From positions 186,001 to 250,000 of the forward strand of contig NZ_JBHTAA010000005.1 of assembly GCF_042663225.1 (NCBI RefSeq): a stretch of 64,000 nucleotides of DNA, given 5' to 3'. Under the pieces are notes generated by a model. That model searched no databases and was not told where the DNA came from. It saw only the letters and a program-made list of their open reading frames with translations. Of the stretch, positions 35,184 through 44,101 are shown one piece after another. Source of the stretch: Haloferax namakaokahaiae (lineage in GTDB: Archaea; Halobacteriota; Halobacteria; Halobacteriales; Haloferacaceae). Each line of letters begins with the position of its first letter. The stretch's first letter is position 1. Made by a program: the position numbers and the translations under genes.

Positions 35184-36476
35184 ATGAAACTCAGCATCAT
35201 CGGGAGCGGGTACGTCGGGACGACGCTCGCGGCCTGCCTCGCAGACGTAGGCCACGACGTGGTCAACGTCGATATCGACGAGGACATCGTTGCGACGCTC
35301 AACGATGGCGAGGCACCGATTCACGAACCGGGTCTGGACGAGTTGATCGCAGAACACGCGGGCGACCGCCTTCGCGCGACAACCGACTACGATGCCGTCC
35401 TCGACACCGACGCGACGTTCCTCGCTCTTCCGACGCCGTCGATGGAAGACGGCAGTAACGACCTCACAGCGATGAAAGCCGCGGCGACGTCCCTCGGTGA
35501 GACGCTCACCGCGAAAGACGACGAACACGTCGTCATCACGAAGAGCACTGTCGTGCCATCCACGACTGAAGAGGTCATCGCTCCCAGAATCGCCGACGCT
35601 TCCGGAATGACGGTCGGCGATGGCTTCCACGTCGCAATGAACCCCGAATTTCTGCGTGAAGGGACCGCAGTCTCCGACTTCCTCGACCCCGACAAAATCG
35701 TCCTCGGCGCGGAGACCGACACTGCATTCGACGTGCTCGATGGAATTTTCGCGCCGCTCGTCGAGCGCGCCAACGACCCCACCGTGGTCAAAACCGGCAT
35801 CCGCGAAGCCGAGATGATAAAGTACGCCAACAACGCCTTTCTCGCCTCGAAGATCAGCCTCGCCAACGAACTGGCGAACATCTGCAAGGAGTACGACGTG
35901 GACTCCGGCGAAGTGCTCGACGCCATCGGTCTCGACTCGCGCATCGAAGCGGCGTTCCTCGGCGCTGGCCTCGGCTGGGGCGGGTCGTGCTTCCCGAAAG
36001 ACGTTGCAGCACTCGCGGCCGCCGCCCGGGACAAAGGGTACGAACCGAAACTGCTCAACGCCGTTGTCGCCGTCAACGACGGCCAACCCGGCCGCATGCT
36101 CGACCTCCTGCGAAAGCGATTCGACCCCGCTGGCAAACGCATCGCCGTTCTCGGTCTGTCGTTCAAACCCGGGACCGACGACATCCGCGAGTCGCGTGCC
36201 ATCCTCCTCATCGAAGCACTGCTCGATGCCGGTGCGTCGGTCGTCGGCTACGACCCCGTCGCCACCGAGAACATGCGCGAGCAGTTCCCCGATATCGACT
36301 ACGCGCAATCGGCCGCAGAAGCACTCGAAGGCGCAGACGCCGCGCTCGTCGCCACCGACTGGGACGAGTTCGCCGCGCTCGACGACCAGTTCGACGAGAT
36401 GCGCCAGAACGTCGTCATCGACGGCCGCAACATCGTAACCCGACGCGACGGACTGGATTACGAATCGCTGGTCTAA
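35184..36476 (+). CDS. aglM: UDP-glucose 6-dehydrogenase (AglM-type)
   Basis: A 430-residue enzyme that oxidises UDP-glucose to UDP-glucuronate. GSGYVGTTLAACLADVGHDV is the NAD-binding motif. The catalytic cysteine is Cys269 in GGSCFPKD, and MNPEFLREG and LGLSFKPGTDDIRES are typical of the family. An AATAAAAC box lies about 27 bp before the ATG, indicating a leaderless message. It is convergent with aglB. The product can serve the AglG-like transferase and the UDP-xylose-synthase-like enzyme at 42842-43810. Neighbouring DUF368 and aglB genes support the agl assignment. Confidence 0.93.
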   Translation: MKLSIIGSGYVGTTLAACLADVGHDVVNVDIDEDIVATLNDGEAPIHEPGLDELIAEHAGDRLRATTDYDAVLDTDATFLALPTPSMEDGSNDLTAMKAAATSLGETLTAKDDEHVVITKSTVVPSTTEEVIAPRIADASGMTVGDGFHVAMNPEFLREGTAVSDFLDPDKIVLGAETDTAFDVLDGIFAPLVERANDPTVVKTGIREAEMIKYANNAFLASKISLANELANICKEYDVDSGEVLDAIGLDSRIEAAFLGAGLGWGGSCFPKDVAALAAAARDKGYEPKLLNAVVAVNDGQPGRMLDLLRKRFDPAGKRIAVLGLSFKPGTDDIRESRAILLIEALLDAGASVVGYDPVATENMREQFPDIDYAQSAAEALEGADAALVATDWDEFAALDDQFDEMRQNVVIDGRNIVTRRDGLDYESLV

Positions 36477-36538
36477 GGCGACGTTCTCTGTTCTCTCTTT
36501 TCGACCAATCACCGCGGAACGCCGTCGCTCGCCGAGTG

Positions 36539-36553
36539 AAAAATATGGAAAAA
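36539..36553 (-). terminator. Oligo-T terminator downstream of aglB
   Basis: On the minus strand two T5 runs (36549-36553, then 36539-36543) follow within 25 bases of the aglB stop, just before the convergent end of aglM. Confidence 0.4.
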
Positions 36554-36563
36554 TGTTCGTCCC

Positions 36564-39500
36564 TTATGCGGCGACGGCGAGCGCGCCGGCGTCGATGGAC
36601 GAAGAGTTCGTCGACGAGGAGTTGGTCTCGGTGACGTTCAGTTCTTGTTCAGTGCGTTCGAGCGTGACCTCGACCGTGCCGTCTTCGGCACCGTTGACGA
36701 GACCTTCTTCGACGCTCACGTCCGACGACTGGTAGGTCACGAACGTGTTGTTGTCGGTGACCGTCGTCGGCGTGTTGAACGTGTAGCCGCCGACGGCGCG
36801 GACGCTGACGTTCGTGTAGCCGTTGTCCGGACCGTAGTCGTCGTATCCGGTCGTGGAGTACGGCAGCGTCATCGTGAACGCACCGTTCTCGTCGGTCTGG
36901 ACCTGCTGCGTGTAGGTGAACGTGGTGTTCGACGTCAGGTCGCGCATCTGGACGGAGGCGGTGACGACGGTGTTCGCCGGAGCGCCACTGCCTTGGACCG
37001 TCGCACCGGGGACGCGCTCGAACGTCTTGACCCACGACGGATTGTTGCCGAGGAGCACCTGCGGTTGAACGCCGAAGGTGTTGCCGGTTCGGATGAGCGA
37101 GTTCTGGTACGACCCAGAGCGAAGTGCCGAGGAGTTCGACGACTTCACGAGGCGGTAGTGGTCGAGTGCTTCGACGCGCTCTTCGGGGAACGCACCGATG
37201 CCGCCAATCTGCGACGAGGAGTCGTTGGCGACGTACGCCTCTGCTTCCTCAATCGAGTCGAACGTCTTGATTGGCTGGCCGTCGTCGGGCGTCTCACGGA
37301 TGCTGCCGCCGTTCGTGAGTTGGCGGACCTGCCAATCGACGACGACTGGTGCGGGTTCGCGTGCGCTCCCGTGGTACTCGTAGAGACGCACCATCAGGCT
37401 ATCGTAGTACCGCTGGTCCTTGACGTTCGAGACGCCGGTAATCTGTTCTTGGCCCTGTTGGCCGTCGATGCGGTAGACTCGGTTGTAGAAGTCAGACGTA
37501 CTGACGTTGGACTCGTCGTAGAAGACGGTCGGTGCGCCGAACTTCGAGTCGGTCGAGACCATCTGCCAATCGACCATGACGTAACGGGTGTTCTCACCCT
37601 CGCCGTCGTCGTCAACCGTGGAAAGGACTTCCTCGGCTTGCGCTTCGTCGGAGGCTAGGAGGAAGTTCGCAGCCTCAGTTGCACCCTGCTGGAACGGATT
37701 GGCGTTCGGAATGCGTTCGCCGAGCACCGTGATCCAGTGGCCGTAGTCCCACCACGACATGACGCCGTAGGTGCCGTCTTCGTAGTCGAAGTCGTCGGTG
37801 TACTCGTAGGTGCCGTAGTAGTCGAGGTCGTTGGATGCACCGCCCATCTGGCCTTCAGCGGGCGTGTTATTCTGCATCCACTGGAGCGTGCCGTCCCACT
37901 GCGTGACAGAACCGGGACCGGTCTGAGCGGCCTGCCACGCCGTGTTGCTCTGGCCGGCGTTGCCGAGTTGGACCGGGACGATGAGAACCGGGGTCAACAC
38001 GAGCAGGATTGCGAACGCGACTGCGCCCACTTGCCAGACCGAGACGTCGTCGAACCGGTCGATATCTGCGAGACCGATGATGCCGAGCGAGAGTACCTCA
38101 CGGAGGAGGTAGGCGTTCAGCACGGCGACGACGACTGCGAGGTAGTAATTGAAACGAACCTGCGTGAAGGCAGAGGAGGTCATGATGGCCGCCCACACGA
38201 GGATGAACAGGTGTTCGCTCTCGTAATCGGCCTGCATGACGGCACCAATGATGAGCGCCGACACCAGTGCGAGACCGACCAACGATGAGTCGAGACCAAG
38301 CACCGAACCGATTCCCGCCGGGATGGCGGGGATAAGGAAGATGAGACCGATGACCGCGAGGCTACCGGCGACGTAGCCGAGTTTTCGAGCGTCTCCTTCT
38401 TTCACGAGTGGCTTGGCGACAAGCCAGATGATGCCGACAGCGGCGGTGAAGAACGTGAAGCCGTACTCGGACATGATACGGTCCACGGCCGACAGTCCTG
38501 CGGACTGGAGGATGTTCGCCGCGAGGAACGGTTGTGCCTCACCGATAGTTCGGGTCGCCGCACCGGCGCTGAATCCGACCGTGCGGAGGAAGTTCACCGA
38601 GATAGTACGGAATGCGTCCGGGAGGACGACGGCAAAGAGGCCCATCCCGACGATGGCGAGGGCACCAACCGCGACGGGATAGCCGCGGTCGTCGATATCG
38701 TTGGACTCCCAGAAGCGGGCGAGGGCGGCGAGGAACACTGCGCCGAGACCGACACCCAGCGAGAAGAGGGGCTGGAGGAAACCGAAGTCGGTCACACCGA
38801 AGGTTGGCTCGTTGAAGGGGATGAACATCAGCACGGCCGTGATCCCCATCGACACCGCCGCGACAAATGCGACGTGTTCGGGGGAGCGACCACGGACGTA
38901 GTCGGCGGTCATCTTCAGGACGACGAAGAGACCGAAGACGCCGACGAGGAGGATGCCCGGCGGCCACGACCACATGTAGATGGCCATGGCGACACCGGCG
39001 AGTGCGGACCACTTTAGCGGTTCGCGGAGGGCGTCGAAGTCACGAACCTGAACGAGTTCCCAGACGGGCTTCTCGCGGTCGGCGACGGTGACCGCAATCA
39101 TGGTTGCGAGGACGGCGAAGCCCATGAAGAACGGCTCTGCGATGTTGTGGTCGGCGAAGCCGACGAGACCACGCTGGAGGAACGTTCCGGGAAGGAGCAT
39201 CAAAATGAATGCGCCGAAGAGACCACCGAGACGGCCGCCGAGACGTTTTCCGATGAGATACGTCGGAATCGCAACGAACGCGCCGAACACTGCCGGTGCG
39301 ACCAGCAGTGTCTTGGCGACGAGGTCTGCCGACGGACTCCCCAGACCAAGGATGAGAGCCACCGTCGCCACGAGTTGGTCGTAAATCGTCCCGAACTGGC
39401 CTGCGCTCGTCCCGAACGGGAAGTTCGTCCACGGGTCGAACGGCATCGTCGTCGGCCAGTTCTTTACTGTGTATTCCACCTGGCGGAGGTGATACCAGGC

Positions 39501-39665
39501 GTCGTTTCCTGCGAAATACACCGATCCGTCTCGAACGAATGCATCGTAGCTGCGGAGTCGAATCCACAACATGAGGACCACAATCGTCGAGAGGACCGGT
39601 ATGTGATACCAGTCGCGAGCGAGGTCCGCAATCGACTGCGAACGCTCTTGTTGCTCGTCGCTCAT
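36564..39665 (-). CDS. aglB: Oligosaccharyltransferase AglB
   Basis: A 1033-residue single-subunit oligosaccharyltransferase that transfers the dolichol-linked glycan to Asn in N-X-S/T sequons. The N-terminal two thirds have about 13 helices with the metal-binding GNDAWYH and GFADHN loops. The catalytic WWDYG motif is at 638-642. The C-terminal extracellular part ends in beta-rich segments and a Ser/Thr/Asn-rich tail with several sequons of its own (for example NSS). ATG at 39665 is preferred over 39677 because a TTATGAA box lies 28 bp upstream. It is divergent from the AglG-like gene. Confidence 0.97.
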   Translation of the reverse strand: MSDEQQERSQSIADLARDWYHIPVLSTIVVLMLWIRLRSYDAFVRDGSVYFAGNDAWYHLRQVEYTVKNWPTTMPFDPWTNFPFGTSAGQFGTIYDQLVATVALILGLGSPSADLVAKTLLVAPAVFGAFVAIPTYLIGKRLGGRLGGLFGAFILMLLPGTFLQRGLVGFADHNIAEPFFMGFAVLATMIAVTVADREKPVWELVQVRDFDALREPLKWSALAGVAMAIYMWSWPPGILLVGVFGLFVVLKMTADYVRGRSPEHVAFVAAVSMGITAVLMFIPFNEPTFGVTDFGFLQPLFSLGVGLGAVFLAALARFWESNDIDDRGYPVAVGALAIVGMGLFAVVLPDAFRTISVNFLRTVGFSAGAATRTIGEAQPFLAANILQSAGLSAVDRIMSEYGFTFFTAAVGIIWLVAKPLVKEGDARKLGYVAGSLAVIGLIFLIPAIPAGIGSVLGLDSSLVGLALVSALIIGAVMQADYESEHLFILVWAAIMTSSAFTQVRFNYYLAVVVAVLNAYLLREVLSLGIIGLADIDRFDDVSVWQVGAVAFAILLVLTPVLIVPVQLGNAGQSNTAWQAAQTGPGSVTQWDGTLQWMQNNTPAEGQMGGASNDLDYYGTYEYTDDFDYEDGTYGVMSWWDYGHWITVLGERIPNANPFQQGATEAANFLLASDEAQAEEVLSTVDDDGEGENTRYVMVDWQMVSTDSKFGAPTVFYDESNVSTSDFYNRVYRIDGQQGQEQITGVSNVKDQRYYDSLMVRLYEYHGSAREPAPVVVDWQVRQLTNGGSIRETPDDGQPIKTFDSIEEAEAYVANDSSSQIGGIGAFPEERVEALDHYRLVKSSNSSALRSGSYQNSLIRTGNTFGVQPQVLLGNNPSWVKTFERVPGATVQGSGAPANTVVTASVQMRDLTSNTTFTYTQQVQTDENGAFTMTLPYSTTGYDDYGPDNGYTNVSVRAVGGYTFNTPTTVTDNNTFVTYQSSDVSVEEGLVNGAEDGTVEVTLERTEQELNVTETNSSSTNSSSIDAGALAVAA

Positions 39666-39688
39666 TGTGCCCAACAACTGTCAAGCCG

Positions 39689-39758
39689 TTCATAAGCCTT
39701 GTGATAGGCAATTTCGGATGTGTGAGCCGATTTTCGAGTGGATGACAATGCTTATTCG
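39689..39758. promoter_or_regulatory. Divergent promoters of aglB and the AglG-like gene
   Basis: A TTATGAA box (minus strand, about 39690-39696) lies about 28 bp before the aglB ATG at 39665. CTTATTCG (39751-39758) lies about 28 bp before the ATG at 39782. Both fit leaderless transcripts. Confidence 0.55.
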
Positions 39759-39781
39759 CGCGTCTTCAGTAGCACCGGGCG

Positions 39782-40723
39782 ATGAAAGTCTCCGTCGTGG
39801 TCTGTACCTACTCCATGGAACGGTACGAGTCATTTTCTGAGACCGTCGAAAGCGTCCTCGACCAGACCTACGAACCGCTCGAACTCGTCGTCGTCGTGGA
39901 CGGGAACGAAGCGGTGTTCGCCCGCGTCGAAGACGACTTCGGCGACGTCGAAGACGCCGTCTTGTACTGTAACGACGAGAACCGCGGTATCTCGTACAGC
40001 CGAACGAAGGGTGCAGAACTCGCCTCCGGAGACGTCGTGGCGATGATCGACGACGACGCGACTGCGGAGCCGGACTGGATAGAAACACTGGTTCAAACCT
40101 ACGAGGAGAATCCGGAGGCCGTCGCCGTCGGTGGCAACGTCGTTCCCGACTGGGTCGCCCGTAAGCCCGACTTCTTCCCCGAGGAGTTCTACTGGCTCGT
40201 CGGCTGTGACGAACGCGGCTTCGGCAACCACATGGAGGAAGTCCGCAACACCTACGGCTCGAACATCTCGTTCAAGCGGGACGTGTTCCTCGAAGCAGGT
40301 GGCTACGACACCAACACGGGCCGCAAAGGCGATAAACACGTCCAAGCCCACGAAGCACCGGTCTGTATTCGCATCTACAACAACACCGGCAAGCGCGTCA
40401 TCTACAACAAGCGCGCCCGCGTGAACCACAAACTCTTCGAGTATCGGACCGAGTTCCGCTGGCTCGTCTTCCGTTCCTTCTGGCAGGGCTACTCGAAACG
40501 CGTGATGGACCTGCTGTACCCCGAGGCGTCTGACGACAAGAACGACTACCTGAAGGACTTGCTGTTGGTGTACGTCGTGGACCGACTCATTAAATTGGTG
40601 AAGGACCCGTCGATGGCGAAAGTGCAACAGTTGATTGCCATCTTCGTGTTTACTGCGGCTGTTGGTTTCGGATACGTCTACGGGTTGTTGACGCCGGACT
40701 TGGTCGAGAAGACGAACGCCTGA
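39782..40723 (+). CDS. aglG: GT2 family glycosyltransferase (AglG-like)
   Basis: A 313-residue GT-A fold enzyme. VVVCTYSMERYESF starts the nucleotide-binding region, and VAMIDDDATAEPDW carries the metal-binding DDD motif. One or two C-terminal helices (about 278-302) anchor it. Position beside aglB, length and layout match AglG of Haloferax volcanii, which adds glucuronic acid as the second sugar on dolichol phosphate; AglM nearby would supply UDP-GlcA. A different donor remains possible, because the rest of the island differs from the H. volcanii locus as I remember it. Confidence 0.78.
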   Translation: MKVSVVVCTYSMERYESFSETVESVLDQTYEPLELVVVVDGNEAVFARVEDDFGDVEDAVLYCNDENRGISYSRTKGAELASGDVVAMIDDDATAEPDWIETLVQTYEENPEAVAVGGNVVPDWVARKPDFFPEEFYWLVGCDERGFGNHMEEVRNTYGSNISFKRDVFLEAGGYDTNTGRKGDKHVQAHEAPVCIRIYNNTGKRVIYNKRARVNHKLFEYRTEFRWLVFRSFWQGYSKRVMDLLYPEASDDKNDYLKDLLLVYVVDRLIKLVKDPSMAKVQQLIAIFVFTAAVGFGYVYGLLTPDLVEKTNA

Positions 40724-40837
40724 CTCTCGACTTCTCGCTGAAATCCATCGGTGTCACGCACCCTCCAAAGCCGGGTGGTGACACTCGTTTTTGCCCTATA
40801 GTGAATTATAAGTGCCCGATTCAACAAGTTGCGCTCA

Positions 40838-41899
40838 ATGCCTGAACGAGTGTTGGTTACTGGTGGCGCAGGATTCGTCGGGAGTCACGTCGCCGAATTT
40901 TATGCGACGCGTGGTTCTGAAGTTACGATTCTCGATAACCTCAGTCGGGTCGATACGCTAGAGAGCGCGGACGAAACCCGTGCGACAGGGGCGTACAACT
41001 GGAAGTACCTCGAAGAGGAGTACCCAGAAATCGAACGTGTCAAAGGAGACATTCGAGATGCAGAACTGGTCGAAGAAATCGTCGAAGGGCACGATGGTGT
41101 CGTTCACACTGCAGGTCAGGTTGCAGTCACGTCGTCGCTCACTGACCCACGGACCGACTTCGAAATCAACGCTCAAGGGACGTTCAACGTCCTCGAAGCA
41201 GCTCGAAAAGCGGACTCCGACCCAACGGTCGTCTTCGCATCGACGAACAAGGTATACGGCGACAACGTAAATGAGATTCCCATCCGCGACGAGGGTGACA
41301 GATACTGGTACGACGAGGACGCTTTCGAAGATGGAATTCCAGAGTCGCTCTCGATAGACGATTGCGAACACACCCCGTACGGCGTTTCGAAACTCGCTGG
41401 AGACCTCTACGTACAGGATTACGCCGAGCGCGGAGAAGTCGATGCAGCAGTCTTCCGAATGAGTTGTATCTACGGACCCCGCCAGTTCGGGAACGAAGAC
41501 CAAGGCTGGGTCGCCCACTTCATTCTCTCTACGCTCCGAGACGAACCGCTGACGATTTTCGGTGACGGCAAACAGGTCCGAGATGTGCTGTACGTGAAGG
41601 ACCTCGTTCGTGCGTACGATGCGTTCCTGTCCGACCCGGAGGGGAAAACCGGTGTGTACAACATGGGTGGTGGCTCGGAAACAACCACGAGCCTGCTCGA
41701 ACTACTCGATGTGCTCGAAGAAGAGACTGGTGCTCGGAGTGATATCTCGTTCGATGAGTGGCGAGAGGGCGACCAGAAGGTGTACGTCTCAGATATCTCG
41801 CGAGCGAAAGACGAACTTGATTGGAACCCCACGGTTGACCTCAGAACCGGCGTGAAACAGTTCCTCGACTGGTATGATACGTATTCGACAGAGAACTAA
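40838..41899 (+). CDS. NAD-dependent epimerase, CDP-paratose 2-epimerase-like
   Basis: A 353-residue extended SDR. LVTGGAGFVGSHVAEF binds NAD, Tyr181 and Lys185 (YGVSK) form the YxxxK pair, and FASTNKVYGDNVNEIP with a long insert (DRYWYDEDAFEDG) before IPESLSIDDCEHTPYG resembles CDP-paratose/tyvelose 2-epimerases. GTFNVLEAARKAD and RQVRDVLYVKDL are also typical. It probably epimerises a nucleotide sugar for the glycan. True CDP-dideoxyhexose genes are absent, so a different substrate is likely. ATTATA (40805-40812) lies about 28 bp upstream of the ATG at 40838. Confidence 0.8.
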   Translation: MPERVLVTGGAGFVGSHVAEFYATRGSEVTILDNLSRVDTLESADETRATGAYNWKYLEEEYPEIERVKGDIRDAELVEEIVEGHDGVVHTAGQVAVTSSLTDPRTDFEINAQGTFNVLEAARKADSDPTVVFASTNKVYGDNVNEIPIRDEGDRYWYDEDAFEDGIPESLSIDDCEHTPYGVSKLAGDLYVQDYAERGEVDAAVFRMSCIYGPRQFGNEDQGWVAHFILSTLRDEPLTIFGDGKQVRDVLYVKDLVRAYDAFLSDPEGKTGVYNMGGGSETTTSLLELLDVLEEETGARSDISFDEWREGDQKVYVSDISRAKDELDWNPTVDLRTGVKQFLDWYDTYSTEN

Positions 41900-41907
41900 C
41901 TAATCGT

Positions 41908-42855
41908 CTACGATAACGCGTTCGCAAGCGTCTCCATCCGTCGGGTGTAGTTGTGGTTTTCTCGCACTTGCTGGGAATACTCTGCGAAGGTTTCGAGTGT
42001 CTCCTCTGGATTTGAGGTAACCTCGTTTACGAGCTCGATAGTCTCTTTCCGAGAATCGGTTTGGTAGGGGTAATCGAAGCCGAGAACGTCATCGACGTAT
42101 GGGTGTTGTTCGAGGATGAGCGGTGTTCCAGAAGCAAGCGTTTCGAACACCCGGTTGTTTACCATTCCCCACTGTCTTTGGCCTTCTTTCGTGAGTCCGA
42201 ACGTGACGAGTCGCGTGTTATACCAGAGATTTAGCTGGGTTGGCGTCACGAAATTTGAGACCCATTCGAAGTCATCGTCGTCTCCGAACGGTCCGAGTAC
42301 CATGCGTTCTTTCGCGTTTCCTTTGTGGTTTGCACTCCCAGCGTACCCCTTGCCACTTCGCTCAGTTCCGAGTGGTTCGAACGACTGCGTTCCGAGGGGG
42401 AAGTACAGCGTCTCGAATCCTCGCTGGCTTGCCTCTTTCAGACATGGCTCCGAAAGACAGAGAATAAGATCTGGTTCGACGCTTACCTGTTCGAGGTAGT
42501 AATCGAGAAACTCCTCGGGAGAGTCGTCTTTTGCACCGAACGACCACCACCAAAACAAGTTCAAATCACCGCGGTCGGGCTCAAACGTCGCTTTGTATCC
42601 CCCACAGGATATTACTACGTCTCCAAGTTTCGGGTCTCCATGCTCTGCGAGGTATTCTTCGAACCCGCGGCCAAACTGGCGAATTATCATCAGGTCCCCG
42701 AGTCCCTGCCCGTGGAACTGGATGTTCGTTTCCGGACTCACGAACTCGAAACAGTTTCGACCCGGAACTTTTTTTCCTCGCCATGCCTCGACGTTCGTTT
42801 GAATTCGTTGGCCGGCCTCGACGACATCATCGAGGTTGACACTAGGGATGCGCAT
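41908..42855 (-). CDS. CgeB-like glycosyltransferase
   Basis: A 315-residue GT-B type protein. The C-terminal half has the donor-site pattern of CgeB/group-1 transferases (GMVNNRVFETLASGTPLILEQHPY, then DDVLGFDYPYQT). The N-terminal half is less conserved, with FWWWSFGAKDD and LCLSEPC segments. It is soluble or peripheral. It overlaps the UDP-xylose-synthase-like gene by 14 bp and ends 8 bp from the convergent epimerase. The close link to a UDP-xylose synthase suggests it may add the pentose; that is inference. Confidence 0.75.
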   Translation of the reverse strand: MRIPSVNLDDVVEAGQRIQTNVEAWRGKKVPGRNCFEFVSPETNIQFHGQGLGDLMIIRQFGRGFEEYLAEHGDPKLGDVVISCGGYKATFEPDRGDLNLFWWWSFGAKDDSPEEFLDYYLEQVSVEPDLILCLSEPCLKEASQRGFETLYFPLGTQSFEPLGTERSGKGYAGSANHKGNAKERMVLGPFGDDDDFEWVSNFVTPTQLNLWYNTRLVTFGLTKEGQRQWGMVNNRVFETLASGTPLILEQHPYVDDVLGFDYPYQTDSRKETIELVNEVTSNPEETLETFAEYSQQVRENHNYTRRMETLANALS

Positions 42856-43810
42856 TGACGACCTCCGTGCCGAAGTACTCGAGAGTCTTTTTCAACCCAG
42901 TCTCCAGATCGATCGTCGGCTCCCAATCCAACAATGATTTCGCCTTCGTAATGTCGGGGCGCCGCCTCGTCGGGTCGTCTTCCGGGAGGGGCTGATAAAC
43001 CGTTTCGATACTGTTTGGAGATAGCCTTGTGACCGTGTTCGCAAATTCATTTATTGTAGTCTCGTCGGTGTGGCCAATATTGATGACTTCACCGGCTAAT
43101 TCGTCGTGTTCCGCGAACGTTCGAACTCCTCGCACGAGGTCATCTACGAAGAGGAAACTTCGTGTCTGGTCACCTTCACCGTAGACCGTAAGATCGTCTC
43201 CCTGTAACGCTTGGACACAGAATGTGGGTACGACGCGGCCATCGTCACTTCGCATTCTTGGTCCGTACGTGTTGAAAATACGTACCGTCCGCGTATCGAC
43301 TCCGAACTGCCGCGTGTACATCGTACAGAGGGTTTCACCAAATCGCTTTGCTTCGTCATACGGTGCTCGAGGCCCTCGAATACTCACGTTCCCTCGGTAG
43401 GATTCTTCCTGTGGATGTTCTTTCGGGTCCCCGTACACTTCGCTCGTCGAAGCATAGACCACAGTGGCATCCATCTCCCGCGCCAGTTCCAAGACGTGCT
43501 TCGTTCCTATCGTATTGGTTTGGGAAATTTCGAGAGCGTGGTCTTTGAAGTCTGCAGGTGACGCCCTCGAAGCAAAATGATAGATATAATCGAAGTTAGT
43601 GTCGAGTTCGTTTAGCTGCTGACCGAGTGGTTCTCTCACGTCACCCTCAACGAACGTGTACGCATCATCGTCTTCGAACCGGTTGACGTTCCCCCGTTGG
43701 CCGCTACCAAGGTTATCGAAACAGACTACCGCTACACCGTCGCTGAGGAGTGAGTCACAGATATGCGTCCCGATGAACCCCGCGCCACCAGTTACTAATG
43801 CCTTAGTCAT
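42842..43810 (-). CDS. UDP-glucuronate decarboxylase (UDP-xylose synthase)-like SDR
   Basis: A 322-residue extended SDR. VTGGAGFIGTHICDSL binds NAD. YASTSEVYGDPKEHPQ (119-134) followed by GPRAPYDEAKRFGET (147-160, Tyr151 and Lys155) is the pattern of UDP-xylose synthases, which decarboxylate UDP-GlcA. RIFNTYGPRM and TRSFLFVDDLVRG complete it. AglM would supply its substrate, so the glycan may contain xylose or a derivative. An alternative is a dTDP-glucose-dehydratase or epimerase role, but the RxxYDEAK context favours UXS. It is cotranscribed with the CgeB-like gene. Confidence 0.82.
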   Translation of the reverse strand: MTKALVTGGAGFIGTHICDSLLSDGVAVVCFDNLGSGQRGNVNRFEDDDAYTFVEGDVREPLGQQLNELDTNFDYIYHFASRASPADFKDHALEISQTNTIGTKHVLELAREMDATVVYASTSEVYGDPKEHPQEESYRGNVSIRGPRAPYDEAKRFGETLCTMYTRQFGVDTRTVRIFNTYGPRMRSDDGRVVPTFCVQALQGDDLTVYGEGDQTRSFLFVDDLVRGVRTFAEHDELAGEVINIGHTDETTINEFANTVTRLSPNSIETVYQPLPEDDPTRRRPDITKAKSLLDWEPTIDLETGLKKTLEYFGTEVVNAHP

Positions 43811-43985
43811 CGTCAGGCTCGTTAGTGAGTTCGGCCGATAGTTCCGAAGTTCCAGACTCGTTGTCGAATGTCACAACCTTCCATTTCGAGTCGCTCACGC
43901 GGCCTACCGAACGAGCTATCGATCTTCGCTTTGCTCGAATACGTAACCTCGCACCTCGCCCGGTAGCTGGGGGAATGGCCTTCAT
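43803..43985 (-). CDS. Possible 60-residue leader ORF upstream of the UXS-like gene
   Basis: ATG at 43985 opens a 60-codon frame that ends 8 bp inside the UXS-like gene, as a coupled upstream ORF would. A TATAAAA-type box (minus strand, about 44010-44016) lies about 28 bp upstream, the ideal leaderless spacing. The peptide is basic at the N-terminus and acidic at the C-terminus and matches nothing I recognise. It may instead be untranslated leader or a degraded gene. Confidence 0.35.
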   Translation of the reverse strand: MKAIPPATGRGARLRIRAKRRSIARSVGRVSDSKWKVVTFDNESGTSELSAELTNEPDDD

Positions 43986-43992
43986 GTGGATT

Positions 43993-44016
43993 GGTTATCG
44001 GATAACCTGTATAAAA
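43993..44016 (-). promoter_or_regulatory. TATA box and palindromic operator-like site
   Basis: On the minus strand a TTTTATA box (44010-44016) is followed by the palindrome GGTTATC-G-GATAACC (43993-44007, 7-bp arms), which would sit at the start of transcription. This is a classic place for a repressor. A related GTTATATAAC palindrome lies at 44033-44042. Confidence 0.5.
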
Positions 44017-44101
44017 CGCTTTTCTCTCTGATGTTATATAACCTATTTTACTAATATCCGCCACCACACCGAGTCTCAAGCGACGAGAACCGGACGTGAG
44101 A

